The translations under genes and the position numbers were made by a program. Shown here piece after piece: positions 34,981-43,939 of a stretch of DNA of 49,631 nucleotides. Origin of the DNA: Candidatus Neomarinimicrobiota bacterium (lineage in GTDB: Bacteria; Fidelibacterota; Marinisomatia; Marinisomatales; TCS55); the NCBI GenBank assembly GCA_018651745.1, contig JABIDL010000019.1:1-49631 (forward strand), in the 5' to 3' direction. How positions within the stretch are numbered: the first letter of the stretch is position 1; every line of letters begins with the position of its first letter. The notes below the pieces were generated by a model. That model worked only from the letters and a program-made list of their open reading frames with translations. It had not been told where the DNA came from and did no database searches.

Positions 34981-35934
34981 ATGGCGTTTAATTCCATTTT
35001 AGAGGCAACCGGAAATACGCCGGTTGTAAAACTCGAAAAAATAGGTTCCCCTCTGGATTGTCAATTATTCGGGAAATGTGAATTTTTTAATCCGGGTGGA
35101 TCGGTTAAAGACAGAATTGGTGTCCGCATGATTGAAGAAGCGGAAAAATCCGGACGCATAAAACCCGGCGATACGCTTATTGAACCCACTTCCGGGAATA
35201 CGGGAATCGGGATGGCGCTTGCCGCTGCGGTAAAAGGCTACAAAATGATCATTGTCATGCCCGAAAAAATGAGTATGGAAAAGCAGGTTGTTCTAGAAGC
35301 ACTCGGCGCTGAAATTGTCCGGACGCCAACAGAAGCCGCTTGGGACGATCCTGAAAGTCACCTGAGCATTGCCAATAAAATGAACAAAGAAATACAGAAT
35401 TCCCACATCCTGGATCAATATGAAAATCCTGATAACCCTGATGCACATTATTATGGGACTGCCGAAGAAATCCTGACCGAATTCGGAACCGACCTTGATA
35501 TGGTTGTGATGGGCGTGGGGACCGGCGGAACCATCACCGGAGTTGCCAAAAGACTTAAAGAAGCCATACCGAATGTTACCATCATTGGTGCAGATCCTTT
35601 CGGATCCATTCTTGGCGGCGGTGACGTCGTAGAATCTTATCTAGTCGAAGGAATCGGCTACGATTTTTTCCCCGATGTGCTCGAAAACAATTTGATTGAC
35701 CGATACATCAAGGTGAATGATGAAAATAGTTTTAACATTGCGCGCCGACTAATCAAAGAAGAAGGTCTTTTATGCGGTGGATCAAGCGGCACTGCGGTTT
35801 GGGCTGCGCTACAGGAAGCTAAAACATTAACAGAAAACCAAAAATGCCTTGTCATCCTTCCGGACAGTATTCGCAACTATCTGAGTAAATTTGTTTCTGA
35901 TTCATGGATGGAAAAACAAGGGTTTAATGGCTGA
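34981..35934 (+). CDS. cysK: Cysteine synthase (O-acetylserine sulfhydrylase)
   Basis: PLP enzyme joining O-acetylserine with sulphide to give cysteine. From ATG at 34981, with AAAGGA seven bases upstream, the protein has 317 residues. The Schiff-base Lys 43 is in [12 protein letters not shown], the substrate loop is [14 protein letters not shown] and the phosphate loop is [15 protein letters not shown]. The CysK rather than cystathionine-beta-synthase assignment follows from length and the absence of C-terminal CBS domains. An upstream TTG at 34966 lies in the ribosome-binding region and is rejected. Confidence 0.93.
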   Translation: MAFNSILEATGNTPVVKLEKIGSPLDCQLFGKCEFFNPGGSVKDRIGVRMIEEAEKSGRIKPGDTLIEPTSGNTGIGMALAAAVKGYKMIIVMPEKMSMEKQVVLEALGAEIVRTPTEAAWDDPESHLSIANKMNKEIQNSHILDQYENPDNPDAHYYGTAEEILTEFGTDLDMVVMGVGTGGTITGVAKRLKEAIPNVTIIGADPFGSILGGGDVVESYLVEGIGYDFFPDVLENNLIDRYIKVNDENSFNIARRLIKEEGLLCGGSSGTAVWAALQEAKTLTENQKCLVILPDSIRNYLSKFVSDSWMEKQGFNG

Positions 35935-35958
35935 TGGATTAGGATTAAGGTTAGGAAT

Positions 35959-36516
35959 ATGGAAAATTGGATAAAGATGATAACTAGAGAATTCACCATT
36001 TTATTTTTGATTTCACATTTCATTTTTGGGATAGAACCGGATGACCGTGGCTATATAGTGAAAATTGGCGATATATGTCCCGATTTTTCCCTCGAATTAA
36101 TTCATGGGGAATCCATCTCATTATCAGATCTAAAAGGAAAAGTGGCAGTTCTGCAATTCACCGCCAGCTGGTGTTCTGTCTGCCGAAAAGAAATGCCCCA
36201 TTTGGAGAAGGAAGTCTGGCAGCGCTTCAAAGATAAAGATTTTATTTTGATCGGTGTGGATCGGGATGAACCGCTGGACGTGGTTAAAAAATTTACCAAA
36301 GAAATGAAAGTTACCTATCCGATGGCGCTTGATCCGGGTGCGGGAATATTCGGATTATTTGCCAATAAAAAAGCCGGCGTTACACGAAATATCGTAATCG
36401 ATCAAAATGGAAAAATTGTTTTCTTGACGCGCTTATTTGAAGAGAATGAATTCAATCGGATGATTGAGGTGATTAGAGAACTCGTTTCAGAAAAACAGAA
36501 TAACGATAATAACTAA
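35959..36516 (+). CDS. TlpA-like thioredoxin-fold disulphide reductase
   Basis: The 185-residue protein has an N-terminal hydrophobic segment (residues 8-24, probably a signal peptide or anchor) and a redoxin domain with the active site WCSVC (Cys 72, Cys 75). It has the TlpA/ResA layout: GDICPDFSLELIHG, LSDLKGKVAVLQFTASWC and DQNGKIVFLTR. It probably acts outside the inner membrane, reducing disulphides, for instance in c-type cytochrome maturation, but the partner is unknown. It follows cysK by 24 bp. ATG at 35977 is an alternative start. Its stop codon overlaps that of the convergent subtilase gene. Confidence 0.85.
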   Translation: MENWIKMITREFTILFLISHFIFGIEPDDRGYIVKIGDICPDFSLELIHGESISLSDLKGKVAVLQFTASWCSVCRKEMPHLEKEVWQRFKDKDFILIGVDRDEPLDVVKKFTKEMKVTYPMALDPGAGIFGLFANKKAGVTRNIVIDQNGKIVFLTRLFEENEFNRMIEVIRELVSEKQNNDNN

Positions 36517-38375
36517 GGTTGATTATTCATGATGTCCACTATCAGTAAAAAATCAAAAATGGTCAGTGTGCCGTCAAAATCAACATCAGATGTGCATATT
36601 TCTAAATCTGTTTCTTCTCGGTAGCCCAATATAAATTGTAGTACTCGATAAGGATCGGCGATACTAATTCGCCCATCAAGCGTTGCATCTCCTCGCATGC
36701 ATCCCTCTCCCGTTGGAGTAACTCTCACGATAGCAGGAATACTGGTGGAATCATTAGAAGTAAGAGTCGTAATAAGTGAGAATGAATATTGAATATTCCC
36801 CGGCAGGGATTCTTGTGTAAACGTCTCCGTTCCTGAATTCACATTCACAATAAATTGATCATCCCTAACCACTTTGATAAAAAATGAAGAAATCGGATAT
36901 CCACCGGCTAAATGTGTTGGGTCCACCCATGTTAGAACCACTTTATTATCCATCGGAATCGCTGCAGAAAGTTCGCTCACCGGGTTGGGATCCAAGGAAT
37001 CTGCTGATGCCATTCCATTTACAAGCAAGGCAGAGTTATAAAGATTTAGCCTTCCTCCACTGACGGTAATTCCTTCTAAGCTTCCAAGTGTGTCAACACC
37101 CGCTAAAAGGATTTCTTTTAAATCTAATGCGGCATCGGCAGGTGAATTTTTATAATATTGTGCAAACCCGTTGCTGGCAGCCGCGTGTAAAAACCCAATC
37201 GCACCGGCGACATGCGGAGTTGCCATGGATGTTCCCGTAAGACTGGATGTTGATCCATTTGAATAGGTTGATAATATATTCGAACCCGGAGCGCCCAAAT
37301 CAATGGTCGTCGCACCGTAAGCTGCGCCACTATTTTTCGCATCGTTTCTGGTGGTATTGGTAACAGTCACAAGATATTCACTTTCACATCCGGTCGGTAC
37401 ATCACCGTCAGTATCTACATTCGCATTGCTATTAATTGTTGCTGCAGCGCTCAAAATTCCTGCTTCACCCAATGCAGTGTACATGTTGTCCCACAAAACA
37501 TAATCACCTGAAGAGCAATCGGCAAAGTCAACGCCAAAACTGGAATTGGTCGCAACTACAAATGCACCTTGTCCACCGTTACTTGAATCATAAACAATGC
37601 GTTGATCCAATGCATAACCATATGCTTCTAACACAGTTGAGGTATTTGACGACGATCCTGCAATTGCCATCAATTTCACTTCCCAATTCACGCCGGAAAC
37701 ATGCAGGCCGTTATTTCCACGGGCACTCACAATACCGCCGACATGTGTTCCGTGCCCATCACTCGGTATTGAACCATCAGAACTGTACGCATCCCAACCG
37801 TTCACATCATCTACGTATCCGTTTCCATCATCGTCAATATTATTCCCTGGAATTTCTCCACGATTGACCCACAGATTGTCTTCAAGATCAGAATGGCTAA
37901 GCATCATTCCGCCATCTACAACGGCAACTACAATGGTGTCGCCAAGCAGAGTCACACCAGATGTAGTAATATCCCAAGCCTCCGGCGCATCAATGTCTGC
38001 GTCTGGCGTGCCACCGCCTTGACCAGTATTTTTGAGGGACCATTGATCGGAAAATTCAGGATCGTCCGGAATGGTTTCGCGCGGAGTGACTTTATGATCC
38101 AGCTGCGCTGCCTGAACCCATGGATTTGCCCTTAATTCATTTACAGCATCCGGCGCAGACTGCATATTTTGATCGGCAAGACGGATACGGTAAATCCCCA
38201 ATCGCTTTACGACCACCTTCTCTATTTCATATTTCTGCGGATTTAAGGTTGATGCAAATACAGATCGCCCGACATTTTTGTGAAGCTGAACTAGAATAAC
38301 GTTAGGATCAAATTCGGCCGACTGTAAACAAAGCGGAAAAAGAAACAATACCCATGCTGTTTGTAAGGATTTCAT
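36513..38375 (-). CDS. Secreted S8 (subtilisin-type) serine protease with C-terminal dockerin-like repeat
   Basis: The 620-residue protein has a signal peptide (1-19), an I9-like propeptide region, then the peptidase domain with catalytic Asp 154 (AVVDGGM), His 208 (SDGHGTHVGG) and Ser 383 (LTGTSMATPHVAG). The oxyanion Asn 277 is in VATNSSFG. A calcium loop NNIDDDGNGYVDDVNGWD lies after the Asp. Then come a fibronectin-type III-like region (about 470-555) and a dockerin-like pair of EF-hand loops (DATLDGRISIADPYR and DVDFDGTLTIFDFL) at about 565-615. It is predicted to be exported, and calcium-dependent folding is likely. It converges with the TlpA-like gene by a 4-nt overlap. Confidence 0.92.
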   Translation of the reverse strand: MKSLQTAWVLFLFPLCLQSAEFDPNVILVQLHKNVGRSVFASTLNPQKYEIEKVVVKRLGIYRIRLADQNMQSAPDAVNELRANPWVQAAQLDHKVTPRETIPDDPEFSDQWSLKNTGQGGGTPDADIDAPEAWDITTSGVTLLGDTIVVAVVDGGMMLSHSDLEDNLWVNRGEIPGNNIDDDGNGYVDDVNGWDAYSSDGSIPSDGHGTHVGGIVSARGNNGLHVSGVNWEVKLMAIAGSSSNTSTVLEAYGYALDQRIVYDSSNGGQGAFVVATNSSFGVDFADCSSGDYVLWDNMYTALGEAGILSAAATINSNANVDTDGDVPTGCESEYLVTVTNTTRNDAKNSGAAYGATTIDLGAPGSNILSTYSNGSTSSLTGTSMATPHVAGAIGFLHAAASNGFAQYYKNSPADAALDLKEILLAGVDTLGSLEGITVSGGRLNLYNSALLVNGMASADSLDPNPVSELSAAIPMDNKVVLTWVDPTHLAGGYPISSFFIKVVRDDQFIVNVNSGTETFTQESLPGNIQYSFSLITTLTSNDSTSIPAIVRVTPTGEGCMRGDATLDGRISIADPYRVLQFILGYREETDLEICTSDVDFDGTLTIFDFLLIVDIMNNQP

Positions 38376-38410
38376 CTAATAAAGTTACAATAAATGTTAA
38401 TATTTAAAGA

Positions 38411-38422
38411 TGATTTAAATCA
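38411..38422. promoter_or_regulatory. FNR/CRP-like palindrome upstream of the subtilase
   Basis: The perfect 12-base palindrome TGATTTAAATCA lies 36 bases before the subtilase ATG (minus strand) and after the uvrC stop. Its TGAT-N4-ATCA core resembles the FNR/CRP-family box TTGAT-N4-ATCAA, with the outer bases differing. Binding is not demonstrated, and AT-rich palindromes can arise by chance. Confidence 0.3.
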
Positions 38423-38442
38423 CAGTTTTAATCAAATGGATA

Positions 38443-40269
38443 TTATTTTTTGGTGATGGATTTCGCTTTTATCACAATTTCCTTCGCCATTGGCATGGGA
38501 ATTTTGATGGTTTTCGAAATAATTTCAGGATTCTCTTTTGCGATTTCCTTAGCCGAATCAAAATGTGCAAATAGATTTTGAATGCGCTTGGGCCCCATTC
38601 CTTTGATGGAATCAAAAACCGATTCGGTAATTGCGGCGGTTCTTTTTTGTTTTTGGAACGTAATCGCAAACCGATGCGCTTCATCACGAATTCGTCTTAG
38701 CAAAATGAGTCCCGGCGAAAGTTTATGAATTGATTGCGGATCTGACTGTCCAGGCACAAATACTTCCTCCAGCCGTTTTGCCAATCCCACAATCGGAAGG
38801 TAATCCAATCCAAGCTCTCGCAATGCAGAAACTGCCATGCTTAGTTGTCCTTTTCCACCGTCAACCAAAATCAAATCCGGCAAGCTTCCCTTCTCTTTTT
38901 TGACTCGCTTGTACCGTCTTAAAACGATTTCCCTCATAGAGGCGAAATCATCAATCCCTTTCACAGTTTTTACATTGTACTTCCGGTACTGAGATTTCTT
39001 TGCTTTTCCATCCACAAAACAAACCATCGAAGCCACCGGGTTGGTTCCGCCCAAATGCGAAATGTCAAATGCTTCTATCCGTCGCGGAGGTGCTTTCAAA
39101 ATTAAGTCGTCTTGAAGCGTGGTGATCATTTTTGGGATGAGCTCTCTTCTTTTTTTCCTTTCCAAATGCCACTCACCCAAAAGCAGTTTTGCATTCTGAA
39201 ATGCGAGCCGTACTTCCCTCGCTTTTTCTCCACGCTGTGGTTGATGAATTTTTATGGCACCCTTACGTTTTCCTTTAAGCCATTCCGTCAAGATGTTTAT
39301 TTCGCCCGGCATGACAGGCACAGTTATTTCTTTGGGAATAAAATCAGCCTCTAAATAAAACCGAGTAATTAGCGAATTCATAAGAACCGCCTCATCCTCA
39401 TCTAAACTGCGAAGTGATATTTTTTCCCGGCTCAAAATCCGCCCACTTCTGATTCTGATGATAGTCGCAATTCCAAAGTCATCTTCACGAGCGACCGCAA
39501 ATACATCCCTATCTTCGAAATCCGCAGCTACCTTACGCTGACGTGCCTTAAAACTTTCTATCGCTTTCAGCTGGTCCCGATACATCGCCGCATCTTCGTA
39601 CCGTTTTCCTTTGGATGCGCCAACCATTTCCTTTTGTATGAATTCCTCTGTTTCTTTGGTACGCCCATGCAGAAAGTCAATCACGCGGGTAATCATTTTA
39701 TTATACTGTTTTTCACTGACCAATCCTTCGCACGGTCCCTCACATTTCTTAATGTGATAGTCAAGACAGAGCTTCACTTTTTTCTGCGCAATCAAATCTT
39801 CGTCCAAAAAATAACTGCATGACCGAACGGGGAAAATCTTGTGCAATGCCTTTAGCGACTTTCTCAGAAGAAACACATCAGTAAAAGGACCAAAATATTT
39901 CGAACCGTCTTTAACGATTTCACGCGTCAGCAGCACTTGTGGATAAGGTTCTTTCGTGATTTGAACATAAGGATACGATTTATCATCTTTGAGATCAATG
40001 TTGTACTTAGGGCGATGTTCTTTGATCAAATTTGCTTCTGTGAGCAATGCTTCTACTTCCGAACCGACCACGATCCAGTCCAGATCTGCAATGCGTTTGA
40101 CCATGGAAATATTCTTCGCCAGCTGATGCTTGGATTTCTGGAAGTAAGAACGAACACGGTTTCGAAGGTTTTTTGCCTTTCCGATATACAAAATTGTGCC
40201 CTTTCCGTCTTTGAATCGGTACACTCCCGGTTTGGTCGGGATTTGCTTCAGTTTTGATTTAAGGGACAT
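38443..40269 (-). CDS. uvrC: Excinuclease ABC subunit C
   Basis: Nucleotide-excision repair nuclease that makes the dual incision with UvrAB. The 608-residue protein is full length: a GIY-YIG domain (KPGVYRFKDGKGTILYIGKA near 13-32), a central Cys-containing region (CLDYHIKKCEGPC), the UVR helix pair (KGKRYEDAAMYRDQLKAIES), the C-terminal RNase H-like endonuclease domain (RIEAFDISHLGG, LILVDGGKGQL) and a terminal helix-hairpin-helix (GMGPKRIQNLFAHF). The only uvr gene in the window; upstream is a 378-bp non-coding stretch. Confidence 0.96.
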   Translation of the reverse strand: MSLKSKLKQIPTKPGVYRFKDGKGTILYIGKAKNLRNRVRSYFQKSKHQLAKNISMVKRIADLDWIVVGSEVEALLTEANLIKEHRPKYNIDLKDDKSYPYVQITKEPYPQVLLTREIVKDGSKYFGPFTDVFLLRKSLKALHKIFPVRSCSYFLDEDLIAQKKVKLCLDYHIKKCEGPCEGLVSEKQYNKMITRVIDFLHGRTKETEEFIQKEMVGASKGKRYEDAAMYRDQLKAIESFKARQRKVAADFEDRDVFAVAREDDFGIATIIRIRSGRILSREKISLRSLDEDEAVLMNSLITRFYLEADFIPKEITVPVMPGEINILTEWLKGKRKGAIKIHQPQRGEKAREVRLAFQNAKLLLGEWHLERKKRRELIPKMITTLQDDLILKAPPRRIEAFDISHLGGTNPVASMVCFVDGKAKKSQYRKYNVKTVKGIDDFASMREIVLRRYKRVKKEKGSLPDLILVDGGKGQLSMAVSALRELGLDYLPIVGLAKRLEEVFVPGQSDPQSIHKLSPGLILLRRIRDEAHRFAITFQKQKRTAAITESVFDSIKGMGPKRIQNLFAHFDSAKEIAKENPEIISKTIKIPMPMAKEIVIKAKSITKK

Positions 40270-40647
40270 TTTGCAGTATTAATTCTATAGTTGACCTGTT
40301 GAAAACTACTATTATTTTTAGTCTTCCCAAAAAATTGTTTAATAATCTAATTGATTTATTTCTGCAGGAATGTTTTTGTATTCTATTGAAACAGATGGAT
40401 TCAGGCAAACTCGGAAGATGGTGCTACTGAAATAATCCACAATTGTCATTCCGATCCGCCGGTTGCCGGAGAGGAATCTTCATTTGCGAAACACCGAGGT
40501 TAAAAGAAGAAGATTTCTCTCTGCGTTCGGAATGACTCATTTCTTATAGTCATTTTTTATTTACCATTATTTTGTTTCAGGAAATCCATCATGGTAAATT
40601 GAAGGAACGATCAGAATACCTCAATCCAAATCCAAATTCAAAAATAA
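40270..40647. other. 378-bp intergenic region between divergent uvrC and a DUF1801 gene
   Basis: No ORF above about 21 codons. It should contain promoters in both directions. Its central part is a 92-bp inverted-repeat element described separately. The rest is AT-rich without a recognised motif. Confidence 0.6.
40445..40536. repeat. 92-bp inverted-repeat element (REP/MITE-like)
   Basis: Perfect 10-base termini GTCATTCCGA (40445-40454) and TCGGAATGAC (40527-40536) enclose a partly complementary interior: GAGAGGAATCTTC on one side and GAAGATTTCTCTC on the other. The termini and the GGAATCTTC arm resemble a GTCATTCCGA...GGAATCT family of dispersed repeats that I recall from Bacteroidetes-type genomes. 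It is more GC-rich than its surroundings. Copy number in this genome cannot be seen from one window. Confidence 0.55.
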
Positions 40648-41094
40648 ATGGTCCAAAGTAAATCCCAAACTGCCGAAGCGTATTTACAAGAACTTCCCGA
40701 AGATAGACGGGAAATCGTTTCTACAATTCGAGAAAAAATCTTGGATAATCTACCGGACGGATATGTCGAATCTATGAATTGGGGTATGCTTTGTTATGAG
40801 ATTCCTCTAGAGACTTATCCGCACACTTACAATAAACAGCCGCTCGGCATTGCGTCCATCGCTTCGCAAAAAAACCACATCGCTATTTACATGATGGGTT
40901 GCTACATGGTTCCGTCTCAACGCAAAAAACTAAAAAAAGCCTTTTCCGATATGGGCGTTAAACCCAACATGGGAAAATCCTGTATTCGCTTTACGAAACT
41001 AGAAAAAATTCCCCTCAAAACTATTCTAGAACTCATTCGAAATTTTTCTGTAAATGAATACATCAAACATTACGAATCTGTGAAGAAAAAATGA
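40648..41094 (+). CDS. DUF1801 domain protein
   Basis: A 148-residue cytosolic protein of the DUF1801 (YdhG/MM3355-like) family: AYLQELPEDRREIVSTIREKI, the MNWGMLCYEIPLETYPH strand block, HIAIYMMGCYM and the C-terminal GKSCIRFTKLEKIPLKTILELI are the family landmarks by position (about 12-32, 44-60, 76-86, 112-134). Function is not established. It overlaps rlmN by 4 nt (ATGA), so the two are co-translated. Confidence 0.8.
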   Translation: MVQSKSQTAEAYLQELPEDRREIVSTIREKILDNLPDGYVESMNWGMLCYEIPLETYPHTYNKQPLGIASIASQKNHIAIYMMGCYMVPSQRKKLKKAFSDMGVKPNMGKSCIRFTKLEKIPLKTILELIRNFSVNEYIKHYESVKKK

Positions 41095-42149
41095 ATTCTA
41101 TGAAGAAACAAGATATCCGTTCCTTTAACTTGTCAGAAATCACTGCATTTTTTGAAGATCGCAACGAAAAACCCTTCCGCGCCAAGCAGGTTTATGAATG
41201 GCTGTGGAAAAATTCCGCCGAAGATTTTGATGATATGACCAATCTTTCGAAAGATATTCGCGAACTCTTGAAAAATCATTTCATGATCAATCCAGTCACG
41301 ATTGCAGAATCGCAGGTAAGTAAGGACAGAACTACTAAATTTTCATTTCTACTGCAAGACGGACTTTTTTGCGAAGGCGTTTTGATTCCAACTTCAAGCC
41401 GCATGACTGCCTGCATTTCTTCCCAAGTCGGCTGCAGTTTATCCTGTGCTTTTTGCGCGACCGGATCCATGCAAACTTTTCGAAATATCAGCGCGTCTGA
41501 AATGTATGATCAAGTCAGACTTATTCGAGACTGGGCCAATAAAAGATTTGACCGACCTCTCACAAATATTGTGTATATGGGAATGGGCGAACCACTTTTG
41601 AATTACGGAAATGTTTTGGATTCCATAGAAAAAATTACATCCATAATCGGACTCGGAATTTCACCGCGGCGCATTACCATATCCACCGCCGGAATTTCAA
41701 AAATGATCCAGAAACTGGCAAACGATAAGGTGAAATTCAATCTTGCGCTTTCACTCCATTCCGCCATTGACGAAAAGCGAAAAAAAATCATGGAAATCAA
41801 CGAAAGCAATAATTTAGAATCTCTAAAAACTGCCCTACTCTACTTCTGTAAATCCACCGAAAAAATGGTTACACTTGAATATATTTTGTTCGACCAGTTT
41901 AATGATACTCAGAAGGATGCCAAAAGTCTCGCAGATTTTTGTTCAAGTATGGATGTAAAAGTAAACATTATTGAATATAATCCAGTGAAGGGTGTCCCCT
42001 ATCAGAAATCAAATCCGGAAGCAACCCGTCAATTTCAAGCAATTTTGGAACGCAGCGGAATTGAGGTCAATATTCGGCGAAGCCGTGGCAAAGATATTGA
42101 TGCCGCATGCGGGCAACTCGCATCTAAACTAGAAAAGGGCTTGGCATGA
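41091..42149 (+). CDS. rlmN: Dual-specificity RNA methyltransferase RlmN (23S rRNA A2503 / tRNA A37 C2)
   Basis: Radical-SAM enzyme that methylates C2 of A2503 in 23S rRNA and A37 of some tRNAs. The 352-residue protein has the cluster motif C115-x3-C119-x2-C122 (CSLSCAFC), the substrate methyl-carrying Cys near residue 340 in DIDAACGQL, and the conserved NIVYMGMGEPLLNYGNV and RRITISTAGI blocks. The N-terminal accessory domain (AKQVYEWLWK) is present. It may be read from its first ATG at 41091 or from Met 4. Confidence 0.95.
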   Translation: MNSMKKQDIRSFNLSEITAFFEDRNEKPFRAKQVYEWLWKNSAEDFDDMTNLSKDIRELLKNHFMINPVTIAESQVSKDRTTKFSFLLQDGLFCEGVLIPTSSRMTACISSQVGCSLSCAFCATGSMQTFRNISASEMYDQVRLIRDWANKRFDRPLTNIVYMGMGEPLLNYGNVLDSIEKITSIIGLGISPRRITISTAGISKMIQKLANDKVKFNLALSLHSAIDEKRKKIMEINESNNLESLKTALLYFCKSTEKMVTLEYILFDQFNDTQKDAKSLADFCSSMDVKVNIIEYNPVKGVPYQKSNPEATRQFQAILERSGIEVNIRRSRGKDIDAACGQLASKLEKGLA

Positions 42150-42223
42150 AAAACTTTCTAATTTCTCGGTACCTCTGCGTCTTTGCGTTGATTCATTATT
42201 CGACGAGAAAATCTAGCTGAAAC

Positions 42224-42742
42224 ATGCATCCACTTTTAAAATCACTATCCTATGGCGACAAGCGCATGGTGAAAGGTGTTGAAGATGTTGTTGTATTAGT
42301 TAAAAAGGATCCTTCCTTATTTTCAATTTTAATTAATGGAATTTCCAGCAACAACGAATTGATTGCCATGCGGTCAGCAGATGCAATTGAAAAACTAACT
42401 ACTAACTATCCTGAATGGTTGAATCCTCATAAAAACCGATTAATTGAATTGATTTCTCAAGCCGATCAGCAGGAAGTCCGGTGGCATTTATGTCAAATCG
42501 TTCCACGCATACCACTAAGTAAAAGGGAACGGAAAGATTTGATCAAATTATTTCAACGATTTCTAACAGACAAAAGCAGAATTGTGGTCACCTTTACAAT
42601 GCAAGCATTGACTGATTTAGCCGGAAATGATAAAGAAATAATTCAGGAAGTATTCCCTATTATTAAAGACTTAACTGAAAACGGTTCCCCTGCCATGAAA
42701 TCGAGAGGCAGAAAACTTTTGCGGCATTTGGCAAAAGCCTGA
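42224..42742 (+). CDS. HEAT-repeat protein
   Basis: A 172-residue helical protein with about four HEAT/PBS-like repeats, for example NNELIAMRSADAIEKLTTNYP, QQEVRWHLCQIVPRI, KSRIVVTFTMQALTDLAGND and GSPAMKSRGRKLLRHLAKA. Such small repeat proteins bind other proteins. No enzyme motif or signal peptide is visible. It lies 74 bp after rlmN on the same strand and ends 4 bp before the convergent SPOR gene. Confidence 0.7.
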   Translation: MHPLLKSLSYGDKRMVKGVEDVVVLVKKDPSLFSILINGISSNNELIAMRSADAIEKLTTNYPEWLNPHKNRLIELISQADQQEVRWHLCQIVPRIPLSKRERKDLIKLFQRFLTDKSRIVVTFTMQALTDLAGNDKEIIQEVFPIIKDLTENGSPAMKSRGRKLLRHLAKA

Positions 42743-42746
42743 ATTT

Positions 42747-43187
42747 TTAATATTTAAACGGTTTTTGAGTTTCAATTCGTGTTCGGATAATCCACGCATT
42801 GCGGTAGCCAATTTCATTTAACCTCTTCTGAAGCCGTTCGGCATCTACCCTGTTTATACAGTTCCCCAAACGAACTTTGTAATGAGGTACTTCAAATGTA
42901 ACAAAAACCGGTTCCTGGATAATATTTTCTAAAACTATCTTCATACTATCAGCTTTTTCTTTTTGATCTGACGCAAAAACCTGCACCCGAAATCCTTCTA
43001 GAATAAGTTGGGTTGAATCCAATCCAAGCGCTTTATCAAGATCGCTTGTATTTTTTATAAGCGGATCCAATACGGCCGGCCAATTGGGTTGAGGGGTTTT
43101 TAATATCGAAGCATCGAATGATTCATTTTTCAGAGAATCTTGCCCGGAAGCAATCACGATGAACAGGATTGGGATAACGAAATTCAT
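42747..43187 (-). CDS. SPOR-domain protein at the end of the bat operon
   Basis: A 146-residue exported protein with an N-terminal signal sequence (MNFVIPILFIVIASGQ) and a C-terminal SPOR domain (EGFRVQVFASDQKEKADSMK, YKVRLGNCINRVDAERLQKR). SPOR domains bind denuded glycan strands of peptidoglycan, often at division sites. Its start overlaps the batE stop by 4 nt, which makes it the last gene of the bat operon. Confidence 0.85.
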   Translation of the reverse strand: MNFVIPILFIVIASGQDSLKNESFDASILKTPQPNWPAVLDPLIKNTSDLDKALGLDSTQLILEGFRVQVFASDQKEKADSMKIVLENIIQEPVFVTFEVPHYKVRLGNCINRVDAERLQKRLNEIGYRNAWIIRTRIETQKPFKY

Positions 43188-43939
43188 AAGGCTCGCAGTG
43201 TTTTATCGGGAATCCACCCTTTCTTCCCATCAAGCAAAACAATTTCCACCCATTCCGGATAATCTTGAGTTATTTGTACAACGGTGCCTTCATGGATACG
43301 AAACAGAATCTTATCATCTGAACCGGCCGGTGATGAAAGTGCTTCTACTACGGGCGTAATAACTACTGCCTGCTGCGATCCGGTAATATCCCAATACAAA
43401 TCCAACATAAATCCGTGAATTGCAAGTACACCTATGACCGATGGAAGAATAATCCTGCGATATGCACGCCCACGAATGAAACCAAATAATTTTCCAACCC
43501 AACTTACAGCCGATATCAGAAGAAAAATTCCGCCAAGAATAAAAACATCGCCTAAAGTCACTTTTTGCTTCAGCGACCGATAATAATCAACGAGAATCAT
43601 TCCTTTTGGGAAATCAATCCTGTCTCTTACATGCGCCCTTACCAACGCATTGTTGTGCTGTAAATCCTTGTCCCGCGGATTAAACTGAAGACCTTTTTCG
43701 TACGCCCAAATAGCATTGCCAATTTCCCCTTGCCTGAAGTATGCATTGCCCAAATTATAATAAAGATCTTCATGCTCAACAGAATGAATTAATGATTCAT
43801 ACAATTGAGATGCTTCTTGAAATTGATCAGACGAATAGTATGCATTCCCTTTGTTGTATAAATCATCAGCAGATTCTTGACCTGAAAGCATTCCAGAAAT
43901 AAAACAAAAAATTACTCGTTTAATTAGATAATCTTTCAT
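43184..43939 (-). CDS. batE: BatE: TPR and SH3-domain membrane protein
   Basis: Inner-membrane protein of the Bat (Bacteroides aerotolerance) system. The 251-residue product has an N-terminal hydrophobic segment, two to three TPRs (ADDLYNKGNAYYSSDQFQEA, DLYYNLGNAYFRQGEIGNAI), two transmembrane helices (about 128-148 and 160-180) and a bacterial SH3-like domain (VVITPVVEALSSPAGSDDKI then KGWIP) at the C-terminus. It overlaps batD and the SPOR gene by 4 nt each. Confidence 0.85.
   Translation of the reverse strand: MKDYLIKRVIFCFISGMLSGQESADDLYNKGNAYYSSDQFQEASQLYESLIHSVEHEDLYYNLGNAYFRQGEIGNAIWAYEKGLQFNPRDKDLQHNNALVRAHVRDRIDFPKGMILVDYYRSLKQKVTLGDVFILGGIFLLISAVSWVGKLFGFIRGRAYRRIILPSVIGVLAIHGFMLDLYWDITGSQQAVVITPVVEALSSPAGSDDKILFRIHEGTVVQITQDYPEWVEIVLLDGKKGWIPDKTLRAL

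Noticed and set aside
40371-40436. A 21-codon ORF on the plus strand in the uvrC upstream gap
   Set aside because: Too short, AT-biased composition, ends just before the repeat element and has no conservation evidence.
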